In this document: positions 44,120 to 53,546 of the stretch, in pieces
Layout: each line of letters opens with the position of its first letter
Position numbering within the stretch: the stretch's first letter is position 1
Assembly (NCBI RefSeq): GCF_004138285.1
Contig: NZ_SCFN01000004.1
Coordinates: forward strand, 419,926 to 483,925
Origin: Gottfriedia acidiceleris
Lineage (GTDB): Bacteria; Bacillota; Bacilli; Bacillales; Bacillaceae_G
Direction: 5' to 3'
Length of the DNA: 64,000 nt
Notes under the pieces: generated by a model
What the model saw: only the letters and a program-made list of their open reading frames with translations
What the model was told of the DNA's origin: nothing
The model's database searches: none
Made by a program: the position numbers and the translations under genes

Positions 44120-45391
44120 TTAGAGGTTCACTAGCTTATTATCCTTTTCTGTTGAAACTTGTTGATTTCGGCTTCTGAAAAGGAATATTAATAGCGCTGC
44201 AATTACCATAGCAATTGCCATTCCATAAATTGCGATACTATATCCCCCTGCTACATTTGCACCAGAATTTTGAATAAGTTTCCCAAAAATAATTGGTGTA
44301 ATAATACCCGATGAAGTCATTATTCCAAAATAAGTCCCTGTCATAACTCCTCTTCGCTGTGGGAGTATACTAACTACAATAGCTGGGCTAAGTGTGTTTA
44401 CAGTAATTACCAGTGTATTTACTAACGAAAGGAGGATGATGATTGAACCCGAACCAGTTAATAGTGGATACAATGAGTACAAAAACCCTGCTAGCAAAAC
44501 ACTAATAGCAGAAAATAAAATCCGCGATTTCCATAAACTTTGTGTTTTTTTGTATAAACGATCTGAAATGATGGATAGTAAGATTGCTAAAATAGCCCCA
44601 ATTAAACCAGAAATAGCAATTACTGATGCTGACCTTTGTTCAGATAATCCTTTTACTTTTATTAAATACGAAGGATTAAAAGTAAGTCCAAAGACAATGA
44701 ATGAATAAGCAATAAAAGCAATTAAAGTTGTAAATATAAAAATAGGAGATCGTAAAGCTTTCCAAACATCTTTTCTATTAATCTCATTTTTGTTTTCCAA
44801 CGTACCTACTTCTTCTTCAAAAGAAACAGTTGGTTTCATTCTTCCTAACCAAAGCCAACAAATGAACCAGACAAAGCTAAAAATACCAGAAATAAAAAAT
44901 GATTGTTTCCAACCATAATTTGATATTAGAGAAACGATAATAGGAGCTGTAACAGCTATCCCAACGACATTTCCAAAATTAATAATTGATATCGCAAATC
45001 CGCGTGATTCTGGTTTAAACCATTTACTTATATGACTAATTGCAGTTGCAAGAAATGCACCTTCTCCAGCCCCTAGTAATACTCTACTCAATATTAGAAT
45101 CGGTAGACTTGATGCAAACAATGCCATAGATTGCGCGATTGTCCAAACAATTGCCATAATAGCAAGTGATTTTCCAGTACCAATACGATCCGATAGAGAA
45201 CCACCTATAATTCCAAATATTGAAAATAACCAAAAAAAACTGCTACCTAAAATACCAAACTCGGTAGAGGTTAAGTTCAAATCTTTCGTAATATGAATTC
45301 CAGCTAATCCTAAAATTGATTTGTCAGCAAAATTAATAATAGCCATAATAAAAAGTGACAATAAAATAATCCATTTCGCCCAACTTTTCAT
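44120..45391 (-). CDS. MFS transporter, anion:cation symporter-like
   Basis: A 423-aa protein with about twelve transmembrane helices and the MFS signature GGSLSDRIGTGKSLAI between helices 2 and 3. FADKSILGLAGIHITKDL and GAGEGAFLATAISHISKWF fit the ACS group (hexuronate, galactonate, organic-anion carriers). RSRNQQ ends the cytosolic tail. Next to an alkyl sulfatase-like gene it may carry an anionic substrate of that pathway, such as an alkyl sulfate or carboxylate; this is inference. A terminator separates it from the sulfatase gene, so it may have its own promoter. Confidence 0.88.
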   Translation of the reverse strand: MKSWAKWIILLSLFIMAIINFADKSILGLAGIHITKDLNLTSTEFGILGSSFFWLFSIFGIIGGSLSDRIGTGKSLAIMAIVWTIAQSMALFASSLPILILSRVLLGAGEGAFLATAISHISKWFKPESRGFAISIINFGNVVGIAVTAPIIVSLISNYGWKQSFFISGIFSFVWFICWLWLGRMKPTVSFEEEVGTLENKNEINRKDVWKALRSPIFIFTTLIAFIAYSFIVFGLTFNPSYLIKVKGLSEQRSASVIAISGLIGAILAILLSIISDRLYKKTQSLWKSRILFSAISVLLAGFLYSLYPLLTGSGSIIILLSLVNTLVITVNTLSPAIVVSILPQRRGVMTGTYFGIMTSSGIITPIIFGKLIQNSGANVAGGYSIAIYGMAIAMVIAALLIFLFRSRNQQVSTEKDNKLVNL

Positions 45392-45455
45392 CCAAATTCC
45401 TGCCTCTCATCAAATCTATTCTTTATTCGATAAACCTTTGTAAACATACCTTTGA

Positions 45456-45503
45456 AAAACACCTGCACAATCTTTTTTTGTACCGAACATGATTGAGCAG
45501 GTG
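45456..45503 (-). terminator. Terminator after alkyl sulfatase-like gene
   Basis: CACCTGC / GCAGGTG outer stem with AATC / GATT inner pairs and TTTTT on the minus strand, about 40 nt after the stop. Confidence 0.8.
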
Positions 45504-45542
45504 CTTATTGAAATACATTGAATCAATAATTATTTCTGTTAA

Positions 45543-47447
45543 TTAAGGAGTTACGATATTTATACAGCGGTCGAACTCATCTAAAAGTGATAAAAATTCA
45601 TTCAATTTTGTTTGGTCACCAGAAATGATTAATTTTCCTGCTCCAACTGCTTGTTCAGGTGAAAGAAGTCCAAGTAAAGTTCCATAAAATGCAAATTGAT
45701 CAATTGTTAATGAAACATCTGCATTGTCATCTAACTTATTTGCTCTCGAAAATAAAACAGAATTTTCCAAATATAAAGTGTAGACTTGCTTAGAGTCTGA
45801 TAATGTTACATTTATCGTTATTTTTTTACCTTCTGCTTTTGGACCGTTTAATTTAACGGCTATTAATTTTAAGAATTCGTTGACTGGCATATTCTTAATT
45901 ATTCCCGAGACATCTAGCGGTGAATTTTCTTTATTAATTCCATATCTTAGTTCAGATGCACCTACAAGATAAATATTGCGCCAATTAGCTGATTCAGCTT
46001 GATACCCTAATTGTTCAAATGCGTCTGCTAATAAATTTCTAGCTTCTGAATTTTCTGGTTCAGCCATAATGACATTTTTTAATACTTGAGCGATCCAACG
46101 ATATTCACCTTTTTCAAAATCAGCTTTTGCTTGTCTCAAAATATTTGTTGATCCGCCCATGTATTCAACATATTTTTGGCCAGCTTCCACTTGTGGTAAT
46201 GGATCTAAATCGGAAGGATGAGCACTATAATAACCTAAATAATAATTGTAAATACCCTTTGAATTATGTTTTAAAGTTCCATAATACCCGCGATTTCCCC
46301 AGTAAGTATCCAATTCTGTTGGAAGTTTGATTATTTCAGCTATCTCATCCATCGTATATCCATGATTGGCTAAGCGCACCGTTTGATCGTGCATATATTT
46401 ATATAAATCACGTTGCAATTTTATATGATTGATTGCATTATCTTTCTCCCATACAGGCCATGCATGAATCATTAGTAATGCATCAATCTCTTCATTTTCA
46501 AATAATTCGATTGTTTTATCTAGTGAATTAGCCCAATGTAATGCATCTCGCGTTTTTGCTCCTCTTACAGTATAAATTTGATGCATCAATTTATTGGCAT
46601 TCTCTGATACAAATAATATTTTATAATCTCTAATATAAAAATGCATTTCAGCTGGTGCTTCTGTATTTGGCGTTAATAAAAATTCAAATGTTACACCATC
46701 AACTTCCATCGATTGGATTTCATTTTCTATTTCAACATTTGGTAACTGAAAACTCATAGTACCTGAGCCCATTGTTGGGCCAATACCTACTGATACAGAG
46801 CCTTTTGTACCGTCTGGTAAATCTTTCCCAAACTGATACTCTGCACGACGGGCCATGATTGTACCTAAAAGTGCATTCTCACTTAACGCTTCTTCTGTAA
46901 AATATTGAGGAACTATAATCGGAATATTAGGATTTTCAGCATATTTAAGCACAGCTTGAATACCGCCAAAATGATCAGCGTGACTTTGACTTATTATGAT
47001 GGCTGTTACTGGCTTTTGTGGTCGATGTTTATAATATAATTCCATCGCGGCTTTAGCTGATTCATTACTTCCTAAAGCATCTACGACAATCACTCCCTGT
47101 TTTCCTTCAATAAAAAAGTTAGTTACCAATGATTGTCCACGAACTTGATATACTCCTTCTACAACTTCAAACAAACCAGATATAGCCTGTAATTGTGCAT
47201 TTCTCCATAAACTAGGGTTCACAGTCTCAGGAGCAGCGTCATTTAAATAGTTTAACTGTTCAATGTCCCAAACGACTTCCCCAGAATCATCTTTAATAAT
47301 CTTTGCTTCTAGTGGTGCAATAAATCCTCTATTTGCATCTAAGAAGTCCTGCCTATCATCAAAATTTAGAGAATCATATACTGCTAAATTAGCCTTTTTT
47401 GTAAAAGAAGTTGCGGGCATTGATTGAGTTAAAATGTTATTTGTCAT
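45543..47447 (-). CDS. Alkyl sulfatase-like metallo-beta-lactamase-fold hydrolase
   Basis: A 634-aa enzyme (start ATG 47447 behind GGAGG, four codons inside the longest frame). Residues about 95-340 are a metallo-beta-lactamase domain; about 375-500 form the alkyl sulfatase dimerisation domain (HSNPKGIYNYYLGYYSAHP-like: HNSKGIYNYYLGYYSAHPSD); about 510-634 is an SCP2-like lipid-binding domain. Metal-site pieces are SQSHADHFGG (154-161), TPNTEAPAEMHFY and MIHAWPVW. In SdsA1-type sulfatases the first motif is THSHxDH; here its first histidine is Gln154. No signal peptide is visible, so it is cytosolic, unlike secreted SdsA1. It would cleave primary alkyl sulfates to alcohol and sulfate. Context with alcohol and aldehyde dehydrogenases and acyl-CoA ligase supports this. 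Confidence 0.9.
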   Translation of the reverse strand: MTNNILTQSMPATSFTKKANLAVYDSLNFDDRQDFLDANRGFIAPLEAKIIKDDSGEVVWDIEQLNYLNDAAPETVNPSLWRNAQLQAISGLFEVVEGVYQVRGQSLVTNFFIEGKQGVIVVDALGSNESAKAAMELYYKHRPQKPVTAIIISQSHADHFGGIQAVLKYAENPNIPIIVPQYFTEEALSENALLGTIMARRAEYQFGKDLPDGTKGSVSVGIGPTMGSGTMSFQLPNVEIENEIQSMEVDGVTFEFLLTPNTEAPAEMHFYIRDYKILFVSENANKLMHQIYTVRGAKTRDALHWANSLDKTIELFENEEIDALLMIHAWPVWEKDNAINHIKLQRDLYKYMHDQTVRLANHGYTMDEIAEIIKLPTELDTYWGNRGYYGTLKHNSKGIYNYYLGYYSAHPSDLDPLPQVEAGQKYVEYMGGSTNILRQAKADFEKGEYRWIAQVLKNVIMAEPENSEARNLLADAFEQLGYQAESANWRNIYLVGASELRYGINKENSPLDVSGIIKNMPVNEFLKLIAVKLNGPKAEGKKITINVTLSDSKQVYTLYLENSVLFSRANKLDDNADVSLTIDQFAFYGTLLGLLSPEQAVGAGKLIISGDQTKLNEFLSLLDEFDRCINIVTP

Positions 47448-47509
47448 AGGAACCTCCATGATTTAAATATAAATTTCAAAAGTTTTTATCAGAAAAATAC
47501 TCTATTAAA

Positions 47510-49027
47510 CTAATTAACTTTTACTTGTTCAACATTTAAAGCTCTTTTTAAAATCTTACCTGTACTATTCTTAGGTAATTCTTTCTTAAATTCTATTTGT
47601 TTAGGTAGCTTGTACTTTGCAAGCTTGTCCTTGCAGAAATGTAAGATATCATCCACTGTTATACTTTCATCATTCGATACAACGAAAGCCTTTACGATTT
47701 CTCCGTAATCATTATCAGTTATTCCTAATACAGCTACTTCAACAATCGCTGGATGTTGATAGATTACTTCCTCTACTTCTCTTGGATATACATTGTATCC
47801 GTTTACAATAATCATGTCCTTTATTCGATCAACAATATAGATATATCCATCTTTATCCATTTTTGCTAAGTCACCAGTATAGAACCAATCATTCTTTATG
47901 GCGTTAGTTGTTGCATCAGGCATTCCAAGATATCCAATCATGACATTTGGACCTTTGACAATTAGTTCACCTATTTCGCCTCTTGGAACTTCATTTCCAA
48001 ATTTGTCGACAACCTTATTTATTACGCCTGGAATATCTACTCCGACAGACCCAATTTTTCTTATTCCTTTTATAGGATTAAATGCCGTAACAGGAGCTGT
48101 TTCAGAAAGACCGAATCCTTCAGCAATAATAGTCTTATATTTTTCCTCAAATCGTTGAAGTAATTCAACTGGCATCGATGCTCCACCTGATAAACATACA
48201 CGTATAGATGCGAAATACTCAGCTGAATAATCTTTTAATTGTAATAAAAAGTTATACATCGTTGGAACACCAGCAAATAATGTCACTTTCTCATTAAAAA
48301 TTGTATGAATGACTTCAATAGGATTAAATTTTTGAACAATTACGATATTAGCTCCAATCATAATTGGTGTATTAATACAAACTGTCATGCAAAATACATG
48401 GAACATTGGAAGGACAGCTAAAATGCGATCATCTTCTTTGAACTCGACAAGTTTAACAATTGACTCTGCATTTGATGCCATATTTCTGTGACTTAGCATA
48501 GCTCCTTTTGGTCTTCCTGTTGTTCCAGAAGTATATAAAATAACAGCAAGATCTTCTGCCATAATTAACGGATTTTCATTGTTTTTTGATTTATTTACAA
48601 TCAACTGCTCCCAATTGAATTCAGCTTTATTAGATCCGACATAGTAAAGCATTTCGATCTGTTTTAATTCTAATTTAAGAGAATCAATGATCGTTTCCAT
48701 TGTAAAATTTGATATAACGGCTTTTGCTTGGCTATTCGATAAAATATATGAAATTTCTTCTTTCGTATAGATCGGGTTAACCGGTACTACTACCCCACCT
48801 GCACGAAGAATTCCATAATAAGCGATGACAAATTCCGGACAATTCCCTAATACCAAGGCTACTTTATCACCTTTTCTAATTCCATCATGTACTAAACTAG
48901 ATGCTACACATTCAACTTGTGAATATAATTCACTATACGTTATATTTTTATTTTCAAATGTAATTGCATTACGATTTGGATATTTTTCTGCACTTTTTCT
49001 TAAACTTTCATTTAGATTCCAATTCAT
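47510..49027 (-). CDS. Fatty acid-CoA ligase, AMP-forming
   Basis: A 505-aa acyl-CoA synthetase. ATP motif YTSGTTGRPKGAMLSHRN (about 165-182), the A5 motif GFGLSETAPV, A7-A8 YTGDLAKMDKDGYIYIVDRIKD, and C-terminal lysine motif PKNSTGKILKRAL. The layout fits medium/long-chain ligases such as LcfB. It activates a fatty acid to acyl-CoA using ATP. It lies 62 nt before the sulfatase start in the same direction, downstream of iron alcohol dehydrogenase and aldehyde dehydrogenase genes, so its acid substrate is probably the product of those enzymes. AGGAGGAG precedes the ATG. Confidence 0.93.
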   Translation of the reverse strand: MNWNLNESLRKSAEKYPNRNAITFENKNITYSELYSQVECVASSLVHDGIRKGDKVALVLGNCPEFVIAYYGILRAGGVVVPVNPIYTKEEISYILSNSQAKAVISNFTMETIIDSLKLELKQIEMLYYVGSNKAEFNWEQLIVNKSKNNENPLIMAEDLAVILYTSGTTGRPKGAMLSHRNMASNAESIVKLVEFKEDDRILAVLPMFHVFCMTVCINTPIMIGANIVIVQKFNPIEVIHTIFNEKVTLFAGVPTMYNFLLQLKDYSAEYFASIRVCLSGGASMPVELLQRFEEKYKTIIAEGFGLSETAPVTAFNPIKGIRKIGSVGVDIPGVINKVVDKFGNEVPRGEIGELIVKGPNVMIGYLGMPDATTNAIKNDWFYTGDLAKMDKDGYIYIVDRIKDMIIVNGYNVYPREVEEVIYQHPAIVEVAVLGITDNDYGEIVKAFVVSNDESITVDDILHFCKDKLAKYKLPKQIEFKKELPKNSTGKILKRALNVEQVKVN

Positions 49028-49186
49028 AAAAATTTTTCTCCTCCTGATAACTACATACCATTAGTAGGCTACATTCTAGTAATTTACTAAATTAGTGAGA
49101 TTAAATGAAATTGTAATACTAAAAATTGAGATAGATTAGTATTATTATGTCTTCTAACTTTATACACAAAAATTGAATATAATTGA

Positions 49187-49213
49187 GGCACCATCAAAGA
49201 TTTTGAAGGTGCC
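49187..49213 (-). terminator. Hairpin after iron alcohol dehydrogenase
   Basis: GGCACC / GGTGCC with inner TCAAA / TTTGA pairing. The T-run on the minus strand is poor (TCAATTATATT), so this may slow or process the transcript rather than end it. Confidence 0.6.
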
Positions 49214-49232
49214 CGGTAACTATAAATAAAAA

Positions 49233-50441
49233 TTATGAAATTACTAAGCCAGAACCTGCAACTTCATTGGAAACTTTTGCTATTACTTCAGGTGGAATTT
49301 TGAAGAATATTCCGCAAGGATCACTATGAACCATCGCTACAATGTATCCCATATTATCGACATTAACCTCAAAATCAGCAAACGTACTAGGAAGACCAAC
49401 ATTTTCACGTAAATTACGGATAAATAGAACAACTTCTGCAAGGCACTCTTCTGGTTTTTCCGGTATATCTTTTAAACCTAAAGCTTGTGCAAAACCATGA
49501 ATACGTTTCAAATAATATGGTGCTAGTGATTCCATTACATTTGGTAATAACACTGCATTAGCAAGTCCATGAGGAATTCCGAATTTTGCTCCAAATACGT
49601 GTGCTATATTATGAACTGGAATCGCATTAACTGAAAGACTGAAAGCAGAAATTGCCATCGAACTAGCCATTAACATATTTGATCGTGACGCAAGGTTACG
49701 CCCTTCATGAACAGCAGTAGGTAAATTATCTACAATCATACGAATCGCTTGAATTGCATATGCATCCGTCATAGGATTCGCCTGAGGTGAGAAATAAGCC
49801 TCAATTGCATGAGTTAATGCGTCAAATCCTGTAAACGCTGTAATTTTCGGTGGTAAACCAACTGTAAGCTCAGGGTCTAAAATCGCCATATCAGGGCTAA
49901 TGAATGTATTTAGGATATTTGTTTTAATTCCTAATTTTTCATTAAGTACTACTGCGATTGGAGACACTTCTGCACCAGTTCCAGCTGTTGTTGCGATTGC
50001 AACGTGTGGAATTGGAATATACTGAGCTTCTGGCCAAAATTCCATTAAATTTCCAACAAGAAGCTCTTCACGAATATCATGAACCTTATTATGAAGCATC
50101 CATTTAATTGCTTTAACTGTGTCTAAAACACTTCCTCCACCAACAGCAATTAATGAATCTCCATTACATTCTTTAAAGAACTTGGCACCTCGGTTTATAA
50201 TTTCACCTTTTGCATCCTGTTCAATGTCCTCAAAAACTCCTACTAGCTGTACTGCACTAGGAATCGCTTCAAATAGTTCTTTAATTTTATCTGTAATTCC
50301 CGCTTGAGTTATTCCTTTATCAACGTAAAGAACTGCTCTTTTACCACCAAGTCCTTTTATCATTTCTGGTAACATTGAACGAGCTCCAGCCCCGCTGTTT
50401 ACAACTGTACGAACCGAAAACTGAAAAAATGACGTTATCAT
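49233..50441 (-). CDS. Iron-containing alcohol dehydrogenase
   Basis: A 402-aa group III dehydrogenase. The NAD-binding GGGSVLDTVKAIKWMLHN segment is near 100, ATTAGTGAEVSPIAVV follows, and the metal histidines lie in FDALTHAIEAYFSPQANP and GIPHGLANAVLLPNVM. It oxidises primary alcohols to aldehydes with NAD. It follows the aldehyde dehydrogenase gene by 89 bp, so the pair should take a fatty alcohol to the acid. AGAAGGTGATC precedes the ATG. Confidence 0.93.
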   Translation of the reverse strand: MITSFFQFSVRTVVNSGAGARSMLPEMIKGLGGKRAVLYVDKGITQAGITDKIKELFEAIPSAVQLVGVFEDIEQDAKGEIINRGAKFFKECNGDSLIAVGGGSVLDTVKAIKWMLHNKVHDIREELLVGNLMEFWPEAQYIPIPHVAIATTAGTGAEVSPIAVVLNEKLGIKTNILNTFISPDMAILDPELTVGLPPKITAFTGFDALTHAIEAYFSPQANPMTDAYAIQAIRMIVDNLPTAVHEGRNLASRSNMLMASSMAISAFSLSVNAIPVHNIAHVFGAKFGIPHGLANAVLLPNVMESLAPYYLKRIHGFAQALGLKDIPEKPEECLAEVVLFIRNLRENVGLPSTFADFEVNVDNMGYIVAMVHSDPCGIFFKIPPEVIAKVSNEVAGSGLVIS

Positions 50442-50530
50442 GGGATCACCTTCTCTTTTCTATTATGTTTTTTATTAGTCTTACCGAATTAATCTATTTT
50501 TTTATATTAGTAACTTTTAAATCTAGTTTT

Positions 50531-52048
50531 TTATAATAAGATGCCATACCAAGGTTTTTGGCTTAATTCTGGAGTAAGTGAACAATGAACATGCTTTACT
50601 TGTGTGTACTCATCTAAAGCATAACGGCCAAGTTCACGTCCAAAACCACTTTGTTTATATCCACCAAATGGTGCATCACTTCTTAACATGTGCCAATCAT
50701 TGATCCAAACTGTTCCTGCTTTTAATTCACGAGAAATTTTTAGTGCTTTGTTAACATCTTTTGACCAAATACCAGCTGCTAATCCATAAATTGTGTCATT
50801 CGCAATTTCGACTGCTTCTTCAACCGTAGAGTAGCGAATCACGCAAAGTACAGGACCGAATATCTCTTCTTGAGCAATTTTCATTTTATTGTCTACATCT
50901 GCGAAAATAGTAGGTTCAATGAAATAGCCATGATCATAACCTTCACCCGTTAATCGTTTTCCTCCACAAACTAAACGAGCACCTTCTTTAATTCCAGTCT
51001 CAACATAAGATAGCACTGTATCAAGTTGTTGCTGAGAAGCCATTGGCCCCATGCCGTTTGCCATATCAAGCTGGTTTCCAATTGTAATTGAAGATGCTAA
51101 ATTTGCTAAGCGCTCAACAACTTCATCATAAATCGAATCATGTACTAAAAGGCGAGTTCCAGATTCGCAAAGTTGTCCAGAATGTAGACAGAATCCAAAT
51201 AAGCTACCTGGAATCGTAATGTCTAAATCAGCATCTGGTAAAACGATAGAAGGTGATTTTCCACCTAATTCTAGAGTGACTCTTTTAACTGTTCCAGCTG
51301 CTAACTCCATAATCCGTCTTCCTACTTCAGTAGATCCCGTAAATGCTACCTTATCTACATGTGGATGAGTTGCTAGCACTTCACCAACAGTAGCTCCAGG
51401 TCCTGAAACAACATTGAAAACTCCAGCCGGTATTCCAGCTTCAGTAGCTAATTCTGCTAATTTCAAAGTAGAAAGAGGTGTATTTGAAGCTGGCTTAACA
51501 ACAATAGAATTACCCATTGCCAGTGCAGGGGCAATTTTCCACATTGCTAAAAGCATTGGAAGATTCCAAGGTGTAATCGCAGCTACAACACCAATCCCTT
51601 CACGCCATACTTGATTATTGCTTGGTCCTGGAAAAGGCAGTACTGGCAGTGACTCAACAAATGGATACTCAATAGTAAATTTGGCTGTCTGCTGAAGTAA
51701 ATCTACTAAATATAAAATATCTAAATTTGAAATTCGTCTTACAGTTGCACCTGAGCTAATAGCTTCTAAGAATGCAAGTTCTTCAGAATGTTCGACAATC
51801 TTATTCCCAAAATTAACTAAGATCTGAGCTCTTTCTTTTGGTGATTTTTTTGACCAAATTCCTGAATCAAAAGCATTACGAGCTGAAGTTATAGCTGCTT
51901 CAGTATCTTCTCTTCCAGCTTTAGCTACCAGAGCGACTACTTCTCCAGTTGCTGGATTTTTCACACTAAACGTTTCACCACTTTTTGCTGGTGTCCATTT
52001 ACCATCAATATAAAGCGGAAATTCTAATACTTTTACAGTCGTTTGCAT
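50531..52048 (-). CDS. Aldehyde dehydrogenase
   Basis: A 505-aa NAD(P)-dependent aldehyde dehydrogenase. General base E260 (VTLELGGKSPSIVL) and nucleophile C294 (HSGQLCESGTRL) are present, with the cofactor motif FTGSTEVGRRIM (236-247), ITPWNLPM, and C-terminal KQSGFGRELGRYALDEYTQVKHV. Length is normal. First gene of the minus-strand cluster, divergent from a LysR gene and downstream of a cre-like site. It oxidises an aliphatic aldehyde to the carboxylate for the acyl-CoA ligase three genes on. TAGGAGG gives a strong start. Confidence 0.95.
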   Translation of the reverse strand: MQTTVKVLEFPLYIDGKWTPAKSGETFSVKNPATGEVVALVAKAGREDTEAAITSARNAFDSGIWSKKSPKERAQILVNFGNKIVEHSEELAFLEAISSGATVRRISNLDILYLVDLLQQTAKFTIEYPFVESLPVLPFPGPSNNQVWREGIGVVAAITPWNLPMLLAMWKIAPALAMGNSIVVKPASNTPLSTLKLAELATEAGIPAGVFNVVSGPGATVGEVLATHPHVDKVAFTGSTEVGRRIMELAAGTVKRVTLELGGKSPSIVLPDADLDITIPGSLFGFCLHSGQLCESGTRLLVHDSIYDEVVERLANLASSITIGNQLDMANGMGPMASQQQLDTVLSYVETGIKEGARLVCGGKRLTGEGYDHGYFIEPTIFADVDNKMKIAQEEIFGPVLCVIRYSTVEEAVEIANDTIYGLAAGIWSKDVNKALKISRELKAGTVWINDWHMLRSDAPFGGYKQSGFGRELGRYALDEYTQVKHVHCSLTPELSQKPWYGILL

Positions 52049-52502
52049 TTAAAAACCTCCTAAAAATGTTTTATTAATATTAGATAAATAGGATTTATAG
52101 TAACACCTTTTCCTTCGAATTGGCCTTACCTCTTATTTAGAAAAAATGGTAGATCATTAGGGTATAACGATATTAGGTCATGGATCATGTTCTTTCCCCT
52201 TTTTAAATGAATTAAGATAAATTAAAATGACCTGGTTCCTCAGACTGTTTATAACAAAGAAAACGCTTGCAAAAACACATAAAAATTTTTAGAATATAAA
52301 ATTAGATGAAACTTTTTTTAGCAATTTAATACAGTTTAAAAATTAAGAATTATCTGAATTAATTGTATAACGTTGCAATTACTTAGTAAAATTAAGGTTT
52401 GTAATACCTGGTTCACAATTACTAATATCTAAAATTAGAGGATTTCATTATTCTCAAAACGAATTTCTAATATAGTAATCTATATACTAAGGTGGTCATC
52501 CT
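52049..52502. promoter_or_regulatory. Divergent control region, LysR / catabolic cluster
   Basis: 454 bp between oppositely oriented genes. It contains the cre-like site at 52258. A pair of CCTAAT direct repeats near 52157-52176 (minus strand) could take part in LysR binding. No -35/-10 pair was assigned with confidence. Confidence 0.5.
52258..52271. promoter_or_regulatory. Probable cre site (CcpA)
   Basis: AGAAAACGCTTGCA matches the catabolite-responsive element consensus TGNAANCGNTNNCA at all fixed positions but the first. Its place in the control region suggests glucose repression of the catabolic cluster. Confidence 0.6.
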
Positions 52503-53411
52503 ATGCACATACAAAAGCTAAAGATTCTTTCTGAAGTTGCTAAAACGGGCTCTTTTTCTATAGCTGGTCAGAATCTTCATATAAGTCAATCTGGTATTAG
52601 TCAGGATATCAAAAAAATAGAAGATGAATTAGGGATAAAAATTTTCGATCGCACTCGTTATGGGGTTGTTCAATCATATGAGGGAACTAAAATTGTAAAA
52701 AAAGCAAATGAAGTTTTGTTAAAATATGAAGAATTGATCGAAGAGGCTAGAAAAATTTTGGATATACATTCTGGAAATCTCAGAGTGTCTACTATACCTG
52801 CTTTTATTACTTATTTATTGAAACCATTAATGGAATTTAAGAATTTATATTCAAATTTAACGATAGAGATTTCAGAAAATATAACTGAACTGACAGTGGA
52901 ATCAGTTCAACAGAATAAAGCAGATATCGGACTGATCTGTATCTATGAAGATATTTTAAAAAATATTGAGCATTTAAATTTCGAAAGTATCGCTGAGGGA
53001 ACATTAAAGGTATATGTAAGTAGTGATTCACCTTTCGCTAAAAAGAAAAAAATAACACCAGAAGAAATCATTCAGCAAACGATCGTCTTATATAATGGCG
53101 ATTATATTAAATGGTTTGTTAATAATTTTCAATGTACTTTTGGGAAATTGAATATTTTATTGTCATCAAATCAAACAGAAGAACTATCTCGTTTAATCTC
53201 AAATGGATTAGCGATTGGGTTTGCCCCAGATTTTGCTACTAAAAGTAACCCTTATGTTCTGGAAGGTAAAATCGTTGAAATTGATATTATCAATTATGAA
53301 CCTATTAATGTAACGCTTGGCATTATTCAAACGAAGAATAGAACTCTTACAAAAATTGAGGAACACTTAACTCGGTTTATTAAATCTGAATTACAATATT
53401 ATATAAATTAA
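52503..53411 (+). CDS. LysR family regulator of the catabolic cluster
   Basis: A 302-aa LysR protein. N-terminal HTH: LKILSEVAKTGSFSIAGQNL, then HISQSGISQDIKKIEDELGI and KIFDRTRYG. Effector-binding domain about 90-295. The start follows GGTGG. It is divergent from the aldehyde dehydrogenase gene. In Pseudomonas the alkyl sulfatase gene sdsA is controlled by the LysR activator SdsB, so the pairing of a LysR gene with a sulfatase-containing cluster is notable. The ligand is unknown. A perfect 25-bp palindromic terminator is shared with the convergent giant subtilase gene. Confidence 0.9.
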   Translation: MHIQKLKILSEVAKTGSFSIAGQNLHISQSGISQDIKKIEDELGIKIFDRTRYGVVQSYEGTKIVKKANEVLLKYEELIEEARKILDIHSGNLRVSTIPAFITYLLKPLMEFKNLYSNLTIEISENITELTVESVQQNKADIGLICIYEDILKNIEHLNFESIAEGTLKVYVSSDSPFAKKKKITPEEIIQQTIVLYNGDYIKWFVNNFQCTFGKLNILLSSNQTEELSRLISNGLAIGFAPDFATKSNPYVLEGKIVEIDIINYEPINVTLGIIQTKNRTLTKIEEHLTRFIKSELQYYIN

Positions 53412-53474
53412 GATTCGACTTCATATTCTTACTATAAATAGTTAATTCACAACCTAAAATTGTATATTGCTAAT

Positions 53475-53528
53475 AAAATGAAAAGATGTCTCAAATGATA
53501 CGAATCATTTGAGACATCTTTTCATTTT
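53475..53528. terminator. Bidirectional terminator, lysR / giant subtilase
   Basis: Perfect 25-bp inverted repeat (arms 53475-53499 and 53504-53528) with a 4-nt loop and A/T runs at both ends, between two converging genes. Confidence 0.93.
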
Positions 53529-53546
53529 AATTACATTGAACTACCA

